Origin: Lepidonotus clava | Taxonomy: Eukaryota > Annelida > Polychaeta > Phyllodocida > Polynoidae | Length of the DNA stretch: 64,000 nt | Assembly: GCA_936440205.1 (NCBI GenBank) | Contig: OW387133.1 | Coordinates: forward strand, 65,596,374 to 65,660,373 | Reading direction: 5' to 3' | Shown: positions 1 through 13,800 of the stretch, one piece after another | Numbering within the stretch: position 1 is the stretch's first letter | How the letters are laid out: each line of letters opens with the position of its first letter | Made by a program: the position numbers and the translations under genes | The notes under the pieces: model-generated | The model's input: the letters and a program-made list of their open reading frames with translations, nothing else | The model's database searches: none | Told to the model about the DNA's origin: nothing

Positions 1-270
1 ACAGGCCCGGACGACCCCAAGGGTAACAGGCCCCCAGACGGCCCCAAGGGTAACACCCCCGGACGACCCCAAGGAGAACAGGCCCCCAGACGGCCCCAAG
101 GGTAACAGGCCCGGACGACCCCAAGGGTAACACCCCCGGACAACCCCAAGGGTAACAGGCCCCCAGACGGCCCATGGGCTGAGGCTTTCGGACGACCCAT
201 TGGTTGAGGCCCCCAGGCGACCCATTGGTTGAGGCCCCCAGGCGACCCCTGGGGTGAGCCCCCGCCCCGG
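1..270. repeat. GC-rich minisatellite (27-28 bp and about 25 bp units)
   Basis: Tandem copies of a unit of about 27 bp containing 'ggcccggacgaccccaag' alternate with a variant containing 'cccccagacggccccaag', each ending in 'ggtaac'. From about 170 the array changes into a shorter unit with 'gcccccaggcgacccattgg'. The array starts at or before the window edge. It lies in the presumed intron of the THADA-family gene downstream of its last visible exon. No coding signal is seen. Confidence 0.85.
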
Positions 271-1895
271 TACCTCCCACCTGGTGGGAGAGTGTAACCA
301 GCCTGACCACTGAGTGTTGAGGGGTGTGGATGGCCTCCCCCCCCCCCCCACCTCCCAACTGCTATTATCCAGCCCGTCCACTCAACTAACCCCAGTGACA
401 TACCTCTATATATAGGACCCACGGACACTGGATGTCTCCCCCCCCCCCCCCCCCGTGGCCATGAGGGTCGTCATGGTTGTTTGGGCTGGTATTCTCCCCT
501 CCCCCCCTCCCCAAGCAAGTTCCAGCAAGCACCAGAACCTAAAATCTGGTCGGAGAGTGACGGCAGACCGGTCCCAGCCCAGCCCTGGCCAGCAGCCACC
601 ATGCTAGACTGTAGTTACGTCCTATTCCGCTAGGCGCTCAAATTAGCTAACATGGTGAAGAGACACCTGGTGGGTTCGAGACGGACTACCACCATGCTTG
701 CCCTCCACCCAACCAATTAACCCCCTCACCACTACCACCACCCTTCCCCCTACTCCCTCCCACCACTACCCTCCCCAAGCCTCTCCCTGCCGAGGAGTGG
801 CTACAAGTTGTGAGTCAGCTCTATATATAGGACCCACGGACACTGGATGTCAATCACTGATACTTGTCCCTCCTACCTCTACCACCAGTGACCAATGAGA
901 AGACACTGAGTGGAGGCCTCTCAGTCTGACCACCACTGGGGGTCAGAGAGGGCACACCAATTAAACAATTACACGGTCCACTGGTCCACAACAATAGACC
1001 CACTTCAAAAACGGACCTATACCTTGGTTGCATTGGTAACTTAACACCTCTATGATCAATACTTATATGTACCAATGCAACAAAAATTGATGAACAAGCA
1101 TATAGCTCCCCAAGCCAAGGGGCGATCCAGCTCTTAGTATCAGCCTCACCATTTAATATACCAATTTGACTCATTTAAGTGTGTGTGTGGGGGCAAAATT
1201 TAGTTTTGCAAAGAAAAGGACTTATGAAAAAGTAGAACCAACCCAAAAATTTCACATGTCAAAACCATGCAAAGTAGTTAGATAAGTAAACAGTATTGGT
1301 TGATTTGGTTGTCTCAACTAAGTTATTTTCAGTATACATGTTTACCAAATGACCATTCACTAGGGTAATTGTTTGTATAAGATAAACAGTGTAAGCATCA
1401 GTAAAACACCCATGCCCCAAGGGCAACATGTGCCAGATCAATTGCCCCCAAGGGCATCATGTGCCAGATCAATTAACACACATGCCTTCCTAATTGTTGA
1501 TAAACAGTCTGGGCCTTTGATCTACTGAAACCTGGAAATGCTAACATAAAAGCAGCAAGAACATTTAAATTCACTAACAAAAAAGGTTCATTTATCATGC
1601 TGTGAGAAAATAGTTAGTTTCAGTATGCCCAAGTTCAAACGTTGAAGTGTTTTCCAATAGTGCTTTTATGTTTTCAATAAAATTGTACAGTAAACTTTAC
1701 CTCCGAATTTGGTGACAAAATGACATTACAGACAGCCAATACTATAGGAAAACCACTGTCCAAAAAGGTCTTTTGTGACATCACAACTACACTTTCTGTC
1801 TTGGGTCACTCAAGGGCTAGTAAGGGGCTCCTGGGGGATCGCCCCTTAATTACACTATTGTATTAGAACCCTTAATATACTTTGGGCTAACTTAC
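271..1895. other. Noncoding stretch (THADA intron) with short duplications and poly-C runs
   Basis: No exon was recognised here. A 33-bp segment starting 'ctctatatataggaccc' occurs identically at 404-436 and 819-851. A tandem pair of about 33 bp, each containing 'catgtgccagatcaatt', lies at about 1410-1476. Poly-C tracts occur near 340 and 437. The stretch is presumably intron 15 of the minus-strand THADA gene, since the exon ending at 1896 has a good GTAAGT donor and no stop codon. Confidence 0.5.
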
Positions 1896-4800
1896 TTCTG
1901 AAATATCATCCTGATCAGCAGGGCTCCACTTTCACTCTCATGTGGCTTAGCACTATTACACAGCCTCAGACCTGTCTGTAGCAAGTGGAATTCTCCAGGG
2001 GGTGCTACCTGCTGCTCCCCGCTCCCAGGGGGCGTGGGTGTGCATAGTGGATTCAGCTTAAGAGGCCATGGGTAGAAATTCAACAGAATTGAAGAGGTCA
2101 TCTCTCGTATCTGCAACGTCAAAGCAAAACAATATCGTTGAATTGTAAAGAGCATGTACGTTGAACTTCTATGTCCTATTTATGAAAGCAGTGGCACAGT
2201 TACCCAACTCCCCTCCATCCAATAGCTTTGCCTTGTCCATAATGCGTCTTCAAGTCTGAAGTAAATATTCCTTTATGGCTGAAAAATCCTGATTGATTTT
2301 CCAGGGGCTATCTCTTAGGTCTCAAAGAGGCATCACTAGTTCAAATTGGTTTGACATTAGTATACAACTGTAAACCAATTAAGTACATCAGGACAACTGA
2401 TGCTGTGCTACTTCTGGCGAGCGTTTTGTATTAAACACTGATAATTGTGTACTTTCACTAACTTAAAGTCACTCGTTAGGTGTATTTACCTCATCTGTGC
2501 CGTGTAGAAGACAGGTCAGTATTAGCTGTGTGTTGGTTGGTGAGTAGAAGTCACATTGGCCACGTCTAGCTGCCAAATCCATCAGAAGTCGGACTGAATC
2601 TGAATTTTTAAAAAATCTCGTCACTATGAGGCACGAAACATATTTGAATGGTGTGCTATATAATACCGGGATCTTTATTTTGTTATGCGTTTGTCCCAAC
2701 GAATTAGTCCGAAGCAACTACAGAAGCGTTTTAGCTGTATTCCAACGAAATATTTCCCGAAAGAATTTGTTTCCTTTTTTTAATAAATATATTCAAGTTT
2801 TATTTGAAAAAGCCCCAAAACATATAATCTGGAAGAAACCATTACCAGGGGTAGTGCCCTTCCTCTGGTGGCGGTGCGGTTGGTAGGTGAATGTATCCAA
2901 CATGAGCAGCACCCAGTCCAGAGACGTCTTCAGCCGCTGGTAGCTGGCCCCCGGGGACAGGCTCCGCATGAGTAATGACCACAGCCAGTCCAGGAAATCT
3001 GCACAACGCAGATTTAACACTTTGTGTCATTTTCCCTTATTTTATTGCAATGGTCTTCGATTTCAAGTTAAATACTTGGTACTATTTCTTCTTGTAGAGA
3101 AACTGACCCCAAATAATGAAAATAACAAACGTACATGTACATCTTGCACCATTTCGGAACAAGCAGTAAGGCATCTGTTATCCTTATTACACGTACAATT
3201 AGATCTACAATAATATTGTCACCAAAACCAATAAACTAAACGTTCCAAATACTTATATTAATACAGAGGCCAGATTAAAAGTAAAATCTTACCGAGTGCC
3301 TGTGTGACGTCTTGTGGTACGTCCTTTGCTTGGTTCGCTTTTAGTTTACAGACGGCACTGTCCCGGAGTCGTACAAGCAGCGCGCGTACACTGGCCTGCA
3401 GCCGCTGCCTGAAGGGGGCGCTGTCACTCGTCAGGTTGTCGGGCAGACTCTCCCGGAGAAGGTGGAGCTCCCACTCTGCCAGAGGCTCTGGAGAATAGGG
3501 TTCAATCATGAAATGTCGCCACAATTCCTTATTTTTACAAGTTTAGAACGTAAATGGACACCAGAAGAGAACATGGGACGAAAAACAAAAACGGATCTGA
3601 TTAATGCTCTCATGGCTTTCGATGTAAAGATGAAAACAATTTTATTATACACAATGAACATCGATCATATTTTCACTACAGTTGGCATTTCAAATACAAC
3701 TTCAATTCTCATACAAAAACCTCAATGTCTCAAAACCTACTCTAGGAAAACCCTTTTAAATGAAATGTATTCATAGATCCATCCATAATATTGTTTTATT
3801 ATAAGTGGAACGAATTATAACCACTCTAACATTCAGTTTTTATTGACACTATTTTTGTGCGAAAATGGTAAAAGAAGGGGGGGGGGGGCAATCAATGTAC
3901 CACTCACAGAAAGTATTTCCCAAATTCTCTTCATGAGTACACGTGTTCACTTTTACTCTCTACATATGTTGATGAATGAATATATACTAGTACATGCAAT
4001 TTAAGACGTATGCTAGTGAATATCCATGTTTTATACCTGATAACTTTTGGGAGACGCAAAGTATTCCAAACGCATCTAGACGTACGTCTTCGTCTTGGTG
4101 GCACAGGGCTCCATGAACCACATCTTTAGACTTAAAATGAAATGACATAACTTGATAAACATAATAATTCGTCCCTCAATAATATACTGGTTAAAGGAGA
4201 CGCACATCTTGAAAGGTAAGTTTTCTGGGCTTTTCAAAATAATCTATTAGCAGTAGCCGTAAAGGTTTTCTCTTTGTGGATGTGGCTACCTGCGATAAAT
4301 AATCAAGTAAACCTTATCGAAACCCATACTGGTAAAGTAATCTACCCTCAAAAGCGTTTAACTATCTGTTTTATATCAGTCGAATATATACTCACGACAT
4401 TTTGGAGTAGCTGATGCTTTCTTCCTGTTTTCATCACAGCAATCAAACCATGAATCAAATATTTGTAATTGCACTCATGCACACTCTCCACACTAGTGTC
4501 GTTTTGTTTTTGTTTGCTACTCTGAAAGTTGCTGATGTAGTTGAGTATTAGTGGATAGGTGTCGGGGGAGTGCTTCAGCGTTGTAACTAGCCAGTACTGA
4601 CTCATATTTTGTCGCAAAAGGCTGGAATAGGAAAATACCTCTATAAATAATTGAATTCACCTGCTCATTTCTCCGTACAACAGATATCTTATCTTTATTT
4701 TAGGCACCTGCAGATTAATGTTGCCATATATTGTCGATAGAACGTTAAGAAATACAATAGAAATTAGTGATTATTGCAAATGTATTAATATACAAAAATA

Positions 4801-7800
4801 TTAAATACATACTCAAACTTAAAAAAAGTACTAAGCTCTAGGCTTCACGGATGCGTTGTCTGACCTCACGGGTAATGTAAGTTTACTCATAATACCAAGG
4901 ATTAAAGCCTTGCTTAAACCCTGTCAAGAAATTAAAATATTGTGTTAGATGTACTATCTAAAGAAGAAATTTTAACAAAGAAAGCAAACACTCTGCAGAA
5001 TAAGTTAACAAAAAGGATCAATTTATTGAGAAATGAGGAAACAGTAAACTTACCAACAATCGCTTGTGAGACCTCGCACCAACCACGGCAGGCAATATTT
5101 CTTGAAATCATCGACATGGTTATTTCTGAAATAATAAGTAAGCTTTAGGTCTATCAGTAGTGACTGAGAAACTACCAGATAATACATGTGAAACTTTGGC
5201 ACACACTTAATATTCAATTTGAAATGAAAGCCCTATATCCTAATCAGCGTGTTCTTTCAGATATATATGCAATGTAACCCAAGAAGTCAAGGAATTCTAA
5301 TATGAAAAAAAGAACTTATACAAGATCAAGTATGTTAGGTTCTAAAGAACCTAAAAGCTCCGTCTTATCCAGTTTGTTAAATAGCTGAGAGGGAGAGAGA
5401 GGGGGGAGGGAGGGGGACAGAGAGAGACAGAGAAAGACAGAGAGACAGGTATAGAGACAGAGACAGAGACAGAGAGCGACATTTATCGGAGTATCAAGGT
5501 TATTGACTGGACAGTTACAGAGAACTGGATCGAGGTGATTGATGGACATCCCCATGACGACCCCTTTACCCCTCTACCCCTTCACCTTCTTGACCCCCTT
5601 ACCCCCATACACCATGGATGAAGAGTCTGAGCTCATTTGTGTGAGGAGATTGTATTGGTAATATGCAAATTTATTCAATATGGCCACCCCCAGTGGGTGA
5701 TGGGGGCATTCCCGACCTACTTTCATTCTATTTTTAGAATATTATTATGACATCTCGTCAATCTCCAGATACAGACTTATTTATGCTCATTTCTACACTC
5801 TCAAGGCATTTTCTATGATGACAGTCTCAATCTCCAAGCAGATTCTTTATATCAGAAATAACACAGTGTCCCCCCCCCAATTTTTAACACTGACTTCTAT
5901 GGGAGTTGGGCCAAGTTAAGACTCCGATATATTGGACTATTGACGGGGGCATTCCCGACCTACTTTCGTTCTATTTTTAGAATATCATTATGACATCATC
6001 TCGTCAATCTCCGAACACAGACTTATTTATGCTAATTAGTACACTCTCAAGGCATTTCCTATGGGACGCCTTTCAATCTCCATACAGATTCTTCCTTTCA
6101 AAAATAGCACGATGTGTCCCCCCCCATTTTTAACATTGATTTCTATGGGACTTGGGCCAAGTTATTACTCCGATGTATCGGACTATCGACGTTATCCACT
6201 CATCGAAAACGGAGAATAACTACATCATTTAATAGAACTTTAGAAAAAATAAGTTACCTTGTTAGTTCTTGTAATATAACGCGGTACAAGGTGGTTGAAG
6301 CAGGAGCGAGGTAATTTGTAGACAAACAATTTAGAAGCTCCTTGAAGATATTCTGTTCTTTCTCGAGAAACTGAAAACAAACCAATTCCTTATTAATTTC
6401 TTCATAAGGTTTATTGCTTGCTTTCTAACACGTATCTGTAAACCGGAATTGTTTGAAGACTTATACCATTTGCAAACGCATGTAGAACGTAGCTGTCAAC
6501 AGTATTTATTTTATAATCATATTAATAAACTCTTATATAAGCTTATATATAAATATTACATACAAAATTAAAACGTCAAAGCACAACCGACTCACTTCAG
6601 TAACGGCAATGTGAGGGAGTAGAGTTGCCAACAAGTTATGCTTTCCCTTGATGGTCCAGGACATTGTCAGGCTCTGCTTGATCACATCTTCCAGAAGGTC
6701 AGACTTCACACGGCCATGAGCGGCTCCCATTTTGGTCTCATCCACGCTCTTCGCCTCCACTTCACTACTTGGTCCCTTGTTGTCGTTGCTGCCAGTCTCC
6801 GTCAGATCATCGTCCACTTTGACACTTGAAGCACATGACTTTTCCTCCTCTAAGTGAAGTTTGAGCATGAGACCAAACGACTCGATGACCAGCTCATTGA
6901 TGCCCTCGACGGGGCTGTCCAGGTGGGTCCACACTAGATCCAGGGTCCTGCTCACAATGTGGGAGCAGCTCGTAAAGAGTCGGTCCTGTGAGTCGGTCCG
7001 TGCAGGGGTCAGGTGGCGCGCCACCCGCTGGTACCACTGGCTGAGGAGGCGGAACGAGTGGTACTGGTGTTCGGGCACACCGCAGAGGTCGATGACTAGG
7101 TCAAAGAGCCAGGTGGCGAAGAGCTGCTCACCGTGTAGGGGATAACACATCATGCCTGCTTTAACACAGGAGAGTAGCCCGGTGAGCAGCGACAGGTGGC
7201 CAAAGGAGGTGTAGCGCGCGGAGATAGCGGAGACGGATGGAAGGTAGCCTGGTAGCGGGGATGGTCTGACAACAACTGCCCCAAAGCTGATGGGGGTTTC
7301 GCTTCCTTTTGTAAAAAGTAGACAAGGTTGTATACTTCTTTTTTTTAATGTGAGAACATACATTGTATAATGAAGACAGAATTAAGCCCATTATCCCCCA
7401 GAGTTATTGAGATAAAGTGCCTATGGCAAGAAAACGTTACACTGAGAACTCCAGTAAACTTCTGATACAATATATGAAAACTGAGAATGACTGTAAAAAG
7501 AGATATTAAATATATACTCATAACGTACACAACTACCAATTACTATGCTGCAATTTACTGTCGATACTCCTTGTTGTCGGATCTCTGTTTTAGATCAATG
7601 ATGGGTAATGGAAACTTACCAAGCTTGGTATATAACTCGTGAAACATCTTTGTGGATTGACCCTCGTTGGGGCACAGGCAAATGAGGAAAGCAATGGCTG
7701 TTCCAGCAAGCGGCAAACAGTGAGATGGTACTCCCTAGAAAGAAGCATTCCTCAATAACAAAATATATATGTAGTATCATACATTAATGAAAACAAATGT

Positions 7801-10800
7801 TATTGTGTTTAGATTGTTCGCGATTCCTACTGGTATTTGCCGACGGGTCATTGCTTTATCTTATCGTAAAGAAACAGACTGTATGAAATTTTAGCAATAT
7901 CGCAACGTAATTTCTAAACCCTGTAATTCAGTGCCTATTCAGTACTTACCGTTGAAGCAATAAACCGCATGATATAAGAAACCAGAGATTCTACGTTTGA
8001 TTCCCCAGTCTGCTCAGTGAAATAAAGCAGTTGTCGGACCAGGTCCGGGAGATGTTGGAAAAGTTGCAGTGACACCTAAAATGAAGACATATTAAACGAA
8101 TTAATACAAGAAACAAAATAGCTATCATGGCTTATGATATATTTCCCCTTCAGTAATCAAAAGAAGCAATGACTGCGCAAAGACAAGTTACCCTAGGCCT
8201 TCAGCATTGTCATGCGGCCATCTGATTGACCAAGCCCTCTCTCCTCTACAAGCCCCTCCTACTGACAGTCCGCATGGTTTGAGCACTTACTCACTGTGAC
8301 CAGAGATTACCACCACTGCCGTCTCACAGAGCTTAGACAGAACGGTTCTTTGATAAGATATCACTTGTCTACCAATTCTGAGAGTTGGGTTTGACACTGT
8401 TAAAACTGATTTGATTAGAAAATAGGCTTCACAAAGAGTAGACAGTGTAAAGTTACATACCTTTAGAAGTAACTGAAGCCACTCCTGGCGCTCTACAGTC
8501 CAGGACTGATTCTCCCTGAAGACTACACCGTAGTGGTAGTTCAGTACGGAGATGACAGATTCAATGTTCTTTCCCACCAAGATCCGCGAAATGCTGCTGA
8601 CTTCCACCAAGCTGTACCCTACAATTCCCAAGGGATCAACGTTTTAACGATGCGTCTGATAACAACAGAAATTAAACGAGTAACAGAGTTATGGGTAAGA
8701 GAGGCAGAATGAGAGAGTGGGAAAATGACGGCTGAGAACAGAAGGACAAACGGACAATTATTGCATATAATTCATTCGGAGACAGTTACAGATAGGTTTA
8801 TAGAAGACATATCTTTTATAATATTTTCCTGTCGTCATTCACCATTGAAATAACTCATGCTGTGTACTGGAAGATTTCTCTTGCCTAGATAATATGAGCA
8901 TTAATTAGATAGGAGAGTTAATTACATGTCGTCAGGTCATCTTTGGTGATGTTAGTTGATTTAAAGACCTCGGTGAAGGGGTCAAGACACTGCTCCGTGA
9001 GCCTGGCGTCGTGTCGCTCCATTTCCACGGCCACCTTAAAAAAGAAACGTATCAATCAGCGTGCATTCCATCTGTGCCAGCTGATGTCTACATGTGTACG
9101 TGTATAAGTACCATGTACATACATGCATACATCGTGGACGAAAACATTGACCATTTAAAATGACATGCACCCAGACATCAATCACAAAACGCACCATCTT
9201 GAAACGTGAATACATGTAAAATGTCCGATTACACTACATACACCACTACTATGGAGATTATATATGTACATTCATTAATTTCTTTTAGTTTAGAAAAGAT
9301 TTGCATATTTAACACGTACTTTACAAAGCATCATCAAGCTTCTGATATAGCCGCCCCCTAACCTTTGAGTTTAAGTTTGGTGCAACAGTAAATCTCAAGG
9401 AAACCCCCTAATATTAGCAGCACCCTAACTCTAAACCTGATTGGGAGCAAATTTGGGAGGTTCCGCATCTGCGATCTAAGGTTTAAAGTGAAGTCTACCC
9501 TCAAATAAACCGCGGCTTAAACGAGACGTTACGAATTCTAACTATATCTGGTTACTTCAAGAAAGCAATACACAGAGAAAGTGCTGATAACTTACTTTGA
9601 TAATTTTCTTTTGAAGTTTCGGGGTCCAATTGTATCCCCATATCAATTTTATTACCACTTGGACAACATGTGAAAACCATGGCTCCTGGACGTGTTGGGC
9701 TTTAATTTGTCGTTTGATGATCAGGGCAAATGTATCCAATAGACGCTCTATCTCTAACCGAGGGAGTGGACTGAAAAAAACAGATACAAAGAAATATATT
9801 AGATGCTGTTTACTGCACTCATGGCGAAATAAACAAGAAGCAAATGACTATCAAAGTTCCGATCGTTGGAACGATCGATGTTCGCCCTTAACATAACAAT
9901 GGACATATGGGCTATGAGTAGTGATCACCACCACCATTCTTGCTGTCACACACAACTCAGGGAGGGGCTTAGGAAAGGGGCACCTGCACCCATCCACTTA
10001 GACCTGCCCACCTGCAGGTGTCAGTGGAGGTCCTAATGTGGAGTACTGGTTATGTAACCCACTTCTGGCTTCTCAAACTGCACCCTCCCCCACCCCCACT
10101 CCTTGAACTCAGTTCAAGGAGTGGGGGTGGGGGAGGGTGCAGGGGAGAGGCCTGCCCTCTCAATTACACTTGATGCACACTAATTGTCCTTGCTTACAAA
10201 TGCATGCCGGTGGACAAAGGCCTGTAGCTACTTGTATGCAAGATTGTGTAACCGGGCAATCAGATCAAAGCCCAAATACCTACAAAAGACATGACTGATT
10301 GAGTGAGCCCTTCCCATAAGCTACAATACTAAAAACTATAATTAAGGGCTCACAAAAAAGGAGTTGGTATATTTTAAAACATTTGGTGTTTGAGGGGCGA
10401 CCGACATAATATGACGCCTACCATTAGGTCCTATTAAAAGATAGGGATCAATAGATGGCAAACAAGGTGAAAATAAATGGCGAAGATGGGGCAACATAGA
10501 GCATGACAATAGCAATTTGGGACTCAAGACGATTGCTAATTACGGGCTATCCATTCAGAATATGTTCCTTTTGATTAGTTCAGCAAATTTATTATAATTA
10601 TGTTGTTTGGATAGGAAAAGCTAGTATTGTACAAAGAAAAATGAGGCATGGGAAATCACTGTGTATATTTAGTAAATGATGCTGGCGTTCTGGGGGCTTC
10701 AAGTCCCCAAGAGGCTTTTGAATTCTATACAGCGTCTTGTGAAATTTCTAAAATATAGCCGGCATATACAATTATGTCAAGTTTCTAAGAACATGGTGAG

Positions 10801-13800
10801 CTCGATTATAGGAAGGCTCAAGAATATAGGGAAATGTAAGGAATACGGCAAATTGTAACTCTGTAATACCAAAGTGTTGTGCCTTCCCTGAGGATAAGGG
10901 GATATAGGTAATTGTGCATGCGGAGGAAAATCCACATGAAAAACCATATCAAATTAACTACGCTCAAAAATACCAATCTGCTTAACTCAACCATCATAAC
11001 ACCAATGACCTTCTAGTCCACCTCATAATGGTCGACCCTCAAGACTCATAACATATCATTAAGTCCTACTCGCGCGCCAGGTTGTTGATGGCCTTCAGCA
11101 GGGGGCACGACCTCCCTTTAAATCAATCAAACACGGTCAACCGGCATCACTGGTCAGCGGCGTCCCGTTACTATGACGACCACCAGGTGGTCACGTCGTC
11201 CCTACCATGACTGGAGGATGGAAAGGTGTGATCATAAGGGAACAGTACTATAGGAAACGTGGTGTAGTATGGATGGCACATCAGTCCATAGGATAATCTG
11301 CACAGATAGGTTCAGGAACGGAAGTTTTATAACCATTTTGGAACTTATTTAATCAAGGAAATGAATCCATGGGATTGCAATGCTGGGTAAGAAATTATTG
11401 TATAAGAGAATTGTTGTTGTTGAAGTATCTTGTTATGGATATTCCTAATTCTGCTTTTCATCGACTATTTTATTTCCATGTAACTAGTCTTTCTTCTGTT
11501 TCGGGCGATTAGTTTAATCCATCTATAAGATGTTTACCGTATCTGACCCACATGTCTTAACTATCATTTAATTCATCTATCTAAAAGATTTAGTGGAATA
11601 TATGGCTGGTGGATAAGCACAGGATAAGGTTTTGCATGGTGTTATTGTTCTATCAAGGGGAGACATGTAAAGTCATTAATTTAATTGGTTGGTCGGAGAA
11701 TATGGGTCATTTTGAATACAGTTACACAAAAGATAGATTGAATTCTGAACTAACTTTACATATACCTTTAATGGGTGGCATTTGAATCGTTAAACAGTAA
11801 GGGTGGTCTAGGTTCATAGTTATTTGGTGGGGATTGCAAAGTCAAATTAGTTGGCATAAGTTTAAACAAGAATTGCATGTCCGCGTCTTCAAAGAATCGA
11901 AATATTTCTGACAAAGGATTTCGTAATTATTTTTCTGGATCACGTGCACCTCCTCACTAATCATCTCTTTTCACTAATTATCTCTTAATCTTTGTTTAAA
12001 AGAATATTAATTTCCAAAACTTCTAGATATCCTGAAACACATGTAGAATAGACATAGAATGGGGTGTGAATCAATCTAGAGTTTTCTTTCCGCACTTCTT
12101 TATCACTGATTATGGTATGACATTCTTTCCCCGCATGGTCCAAATGTCACGGTCATCATCACACTTGCTATTAGGTAGTCAACAAATGTGTGGGAAATAG
12201 CTGAGGTGGTAACATGCCGGTAATTATCATTAACGGCCAGCTGTCATAGCCCTGATCTCATTCACCAATTCACATTCCTTACATTCTTAACAGATCTAAC
12301 TTCCCCTCAGTCCTCCCACCTCCTACCTACCCCCCCCCCCCCCGAAAAAGAAAATTAAAACAAAAATTTAAAAAAAGTTACTCTCATCCGGAAGACAAAT
12401 GCACAATGAAGTAAGACTTCGTGCACGCCATTACCTTAAAAAGTAACTCGCTGACAAAAGACCCAAGCTGGTGTTTGCTATGATTTCATAACTGAAGACA
12501 GACTGTTATTCCTAGAAATACCGTTACATCTTCCACTGTACAAGGCACCTCGGTTGTTTTTATGACAGGTAGACATCACGCAAATTTAGTGTTCGAAATT
12601 TATGATAAACCCTGTCCTCCAAGTTCATGATTTCGAGCTCTGCACTTTGCAGGAGGATATGCATAGCTTTTTCTGATCTATGAATAAGTTTTCAAAATAG
12701 AATACTAGAAATATTAGCAGGGGTCATAACAGCCTTCAGCAAAAATGTAGGACTTTTGATAGAATTTTTTTAGCAAAAAAATAGGAAAATATAGGGATTT
12801 TCAGCAATTATTTTCCCCAAGATATACTTTGATTATATTAGATACAACCATTTCATAGGCGTTTGGTATCAGATAGCAGATTAGCCTCATTTAGAAATGA
12901 GGTGACTAAAAATGATAAAGATATTTCAGAAGTGGAACCGTCCTTGCAATTATTTTGTTTCACTACATTGACTGATAACAGGGGCGGATCCAGGATTTTA
13001 GTAGGAGCCAAGATTTCGAAGTTATGATTAGTGAATACTTGGAACGGTGAAGCCATCCCAGGGGAGGGTGTGGGAGGGTTGGACCCCCAGAATATTTTGA
13101 AAAATTAACCCCTCAAATATGAGTGAGTGAGTGAGTGAGTGTTGGGTGTTTTACGCTGTACCAACAGCCAGGGTCATTTTCATAGTGAATATCAGTTGGG
13201 ACAAATTCTGTCTTTGGTGATCGAATCTATGAGATGAAGGTGACAGGGCGGGCAAACAGCAGGCGATCAAAACCTGGAAATCAGTTTTTCTGTAGCCCTG
13301 TCAAATATGAAATCTGGGACACCCCCACCAGTCAGCCCTTACCCTCCCTTCCTTTCCTGAGTGTCCCCTGACCCTGACCTGGTGGCCCTTACCCTCCCCT
13401 AAGGCTCATACCCTGAGGATCCCTAGCCCTAGGAAGACGAAGCACAGAGCTGGGAGAGGAGGCACAGAGCTCAGAGGGAAAGCAAGGGCCAGGAGGGCAA
13501 GAAGAAGGCTTGGAGGGGAAGCAAAGGGCCGGGGGGTTATGCACAGGGCCAGGAGGGGAAGCAGAGGGAGGGCAGGGTAGGCAGAGGAGCGGGAGGGTAG
13601 GCAGAGGGCCAGGAGGGGAAGCACAAGGAAGGCAGGGGGAGGGGGAGGGGGAAGGCCTGTCTGGCTTCCCCCCCCCTCTGGATCCACCCCTGGATAACAT
13701 TCAAATCAATTACTTCATTCATGGCGAGACTCACAGTTTACGAATGAATGTAGAACTGTAATGTCAAATTGCTGCCTTCCATTTAGTACATATGCAAAAT

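Noticed and set aside
600-690. tRNA-like B-box 'ggttcgagac' that might mark a SINE or tRNA
   Set aside because: No convincing A-box at the right distance, no cloverleaf and no poly-A or repeat boundary could be found.
13389-13761. Overlapping proline-rich and glycine-rich readings on both strands
   Set aside because: They are produced by the purine-rich tandem repeat inside the candidate transposon at 12979-13692.
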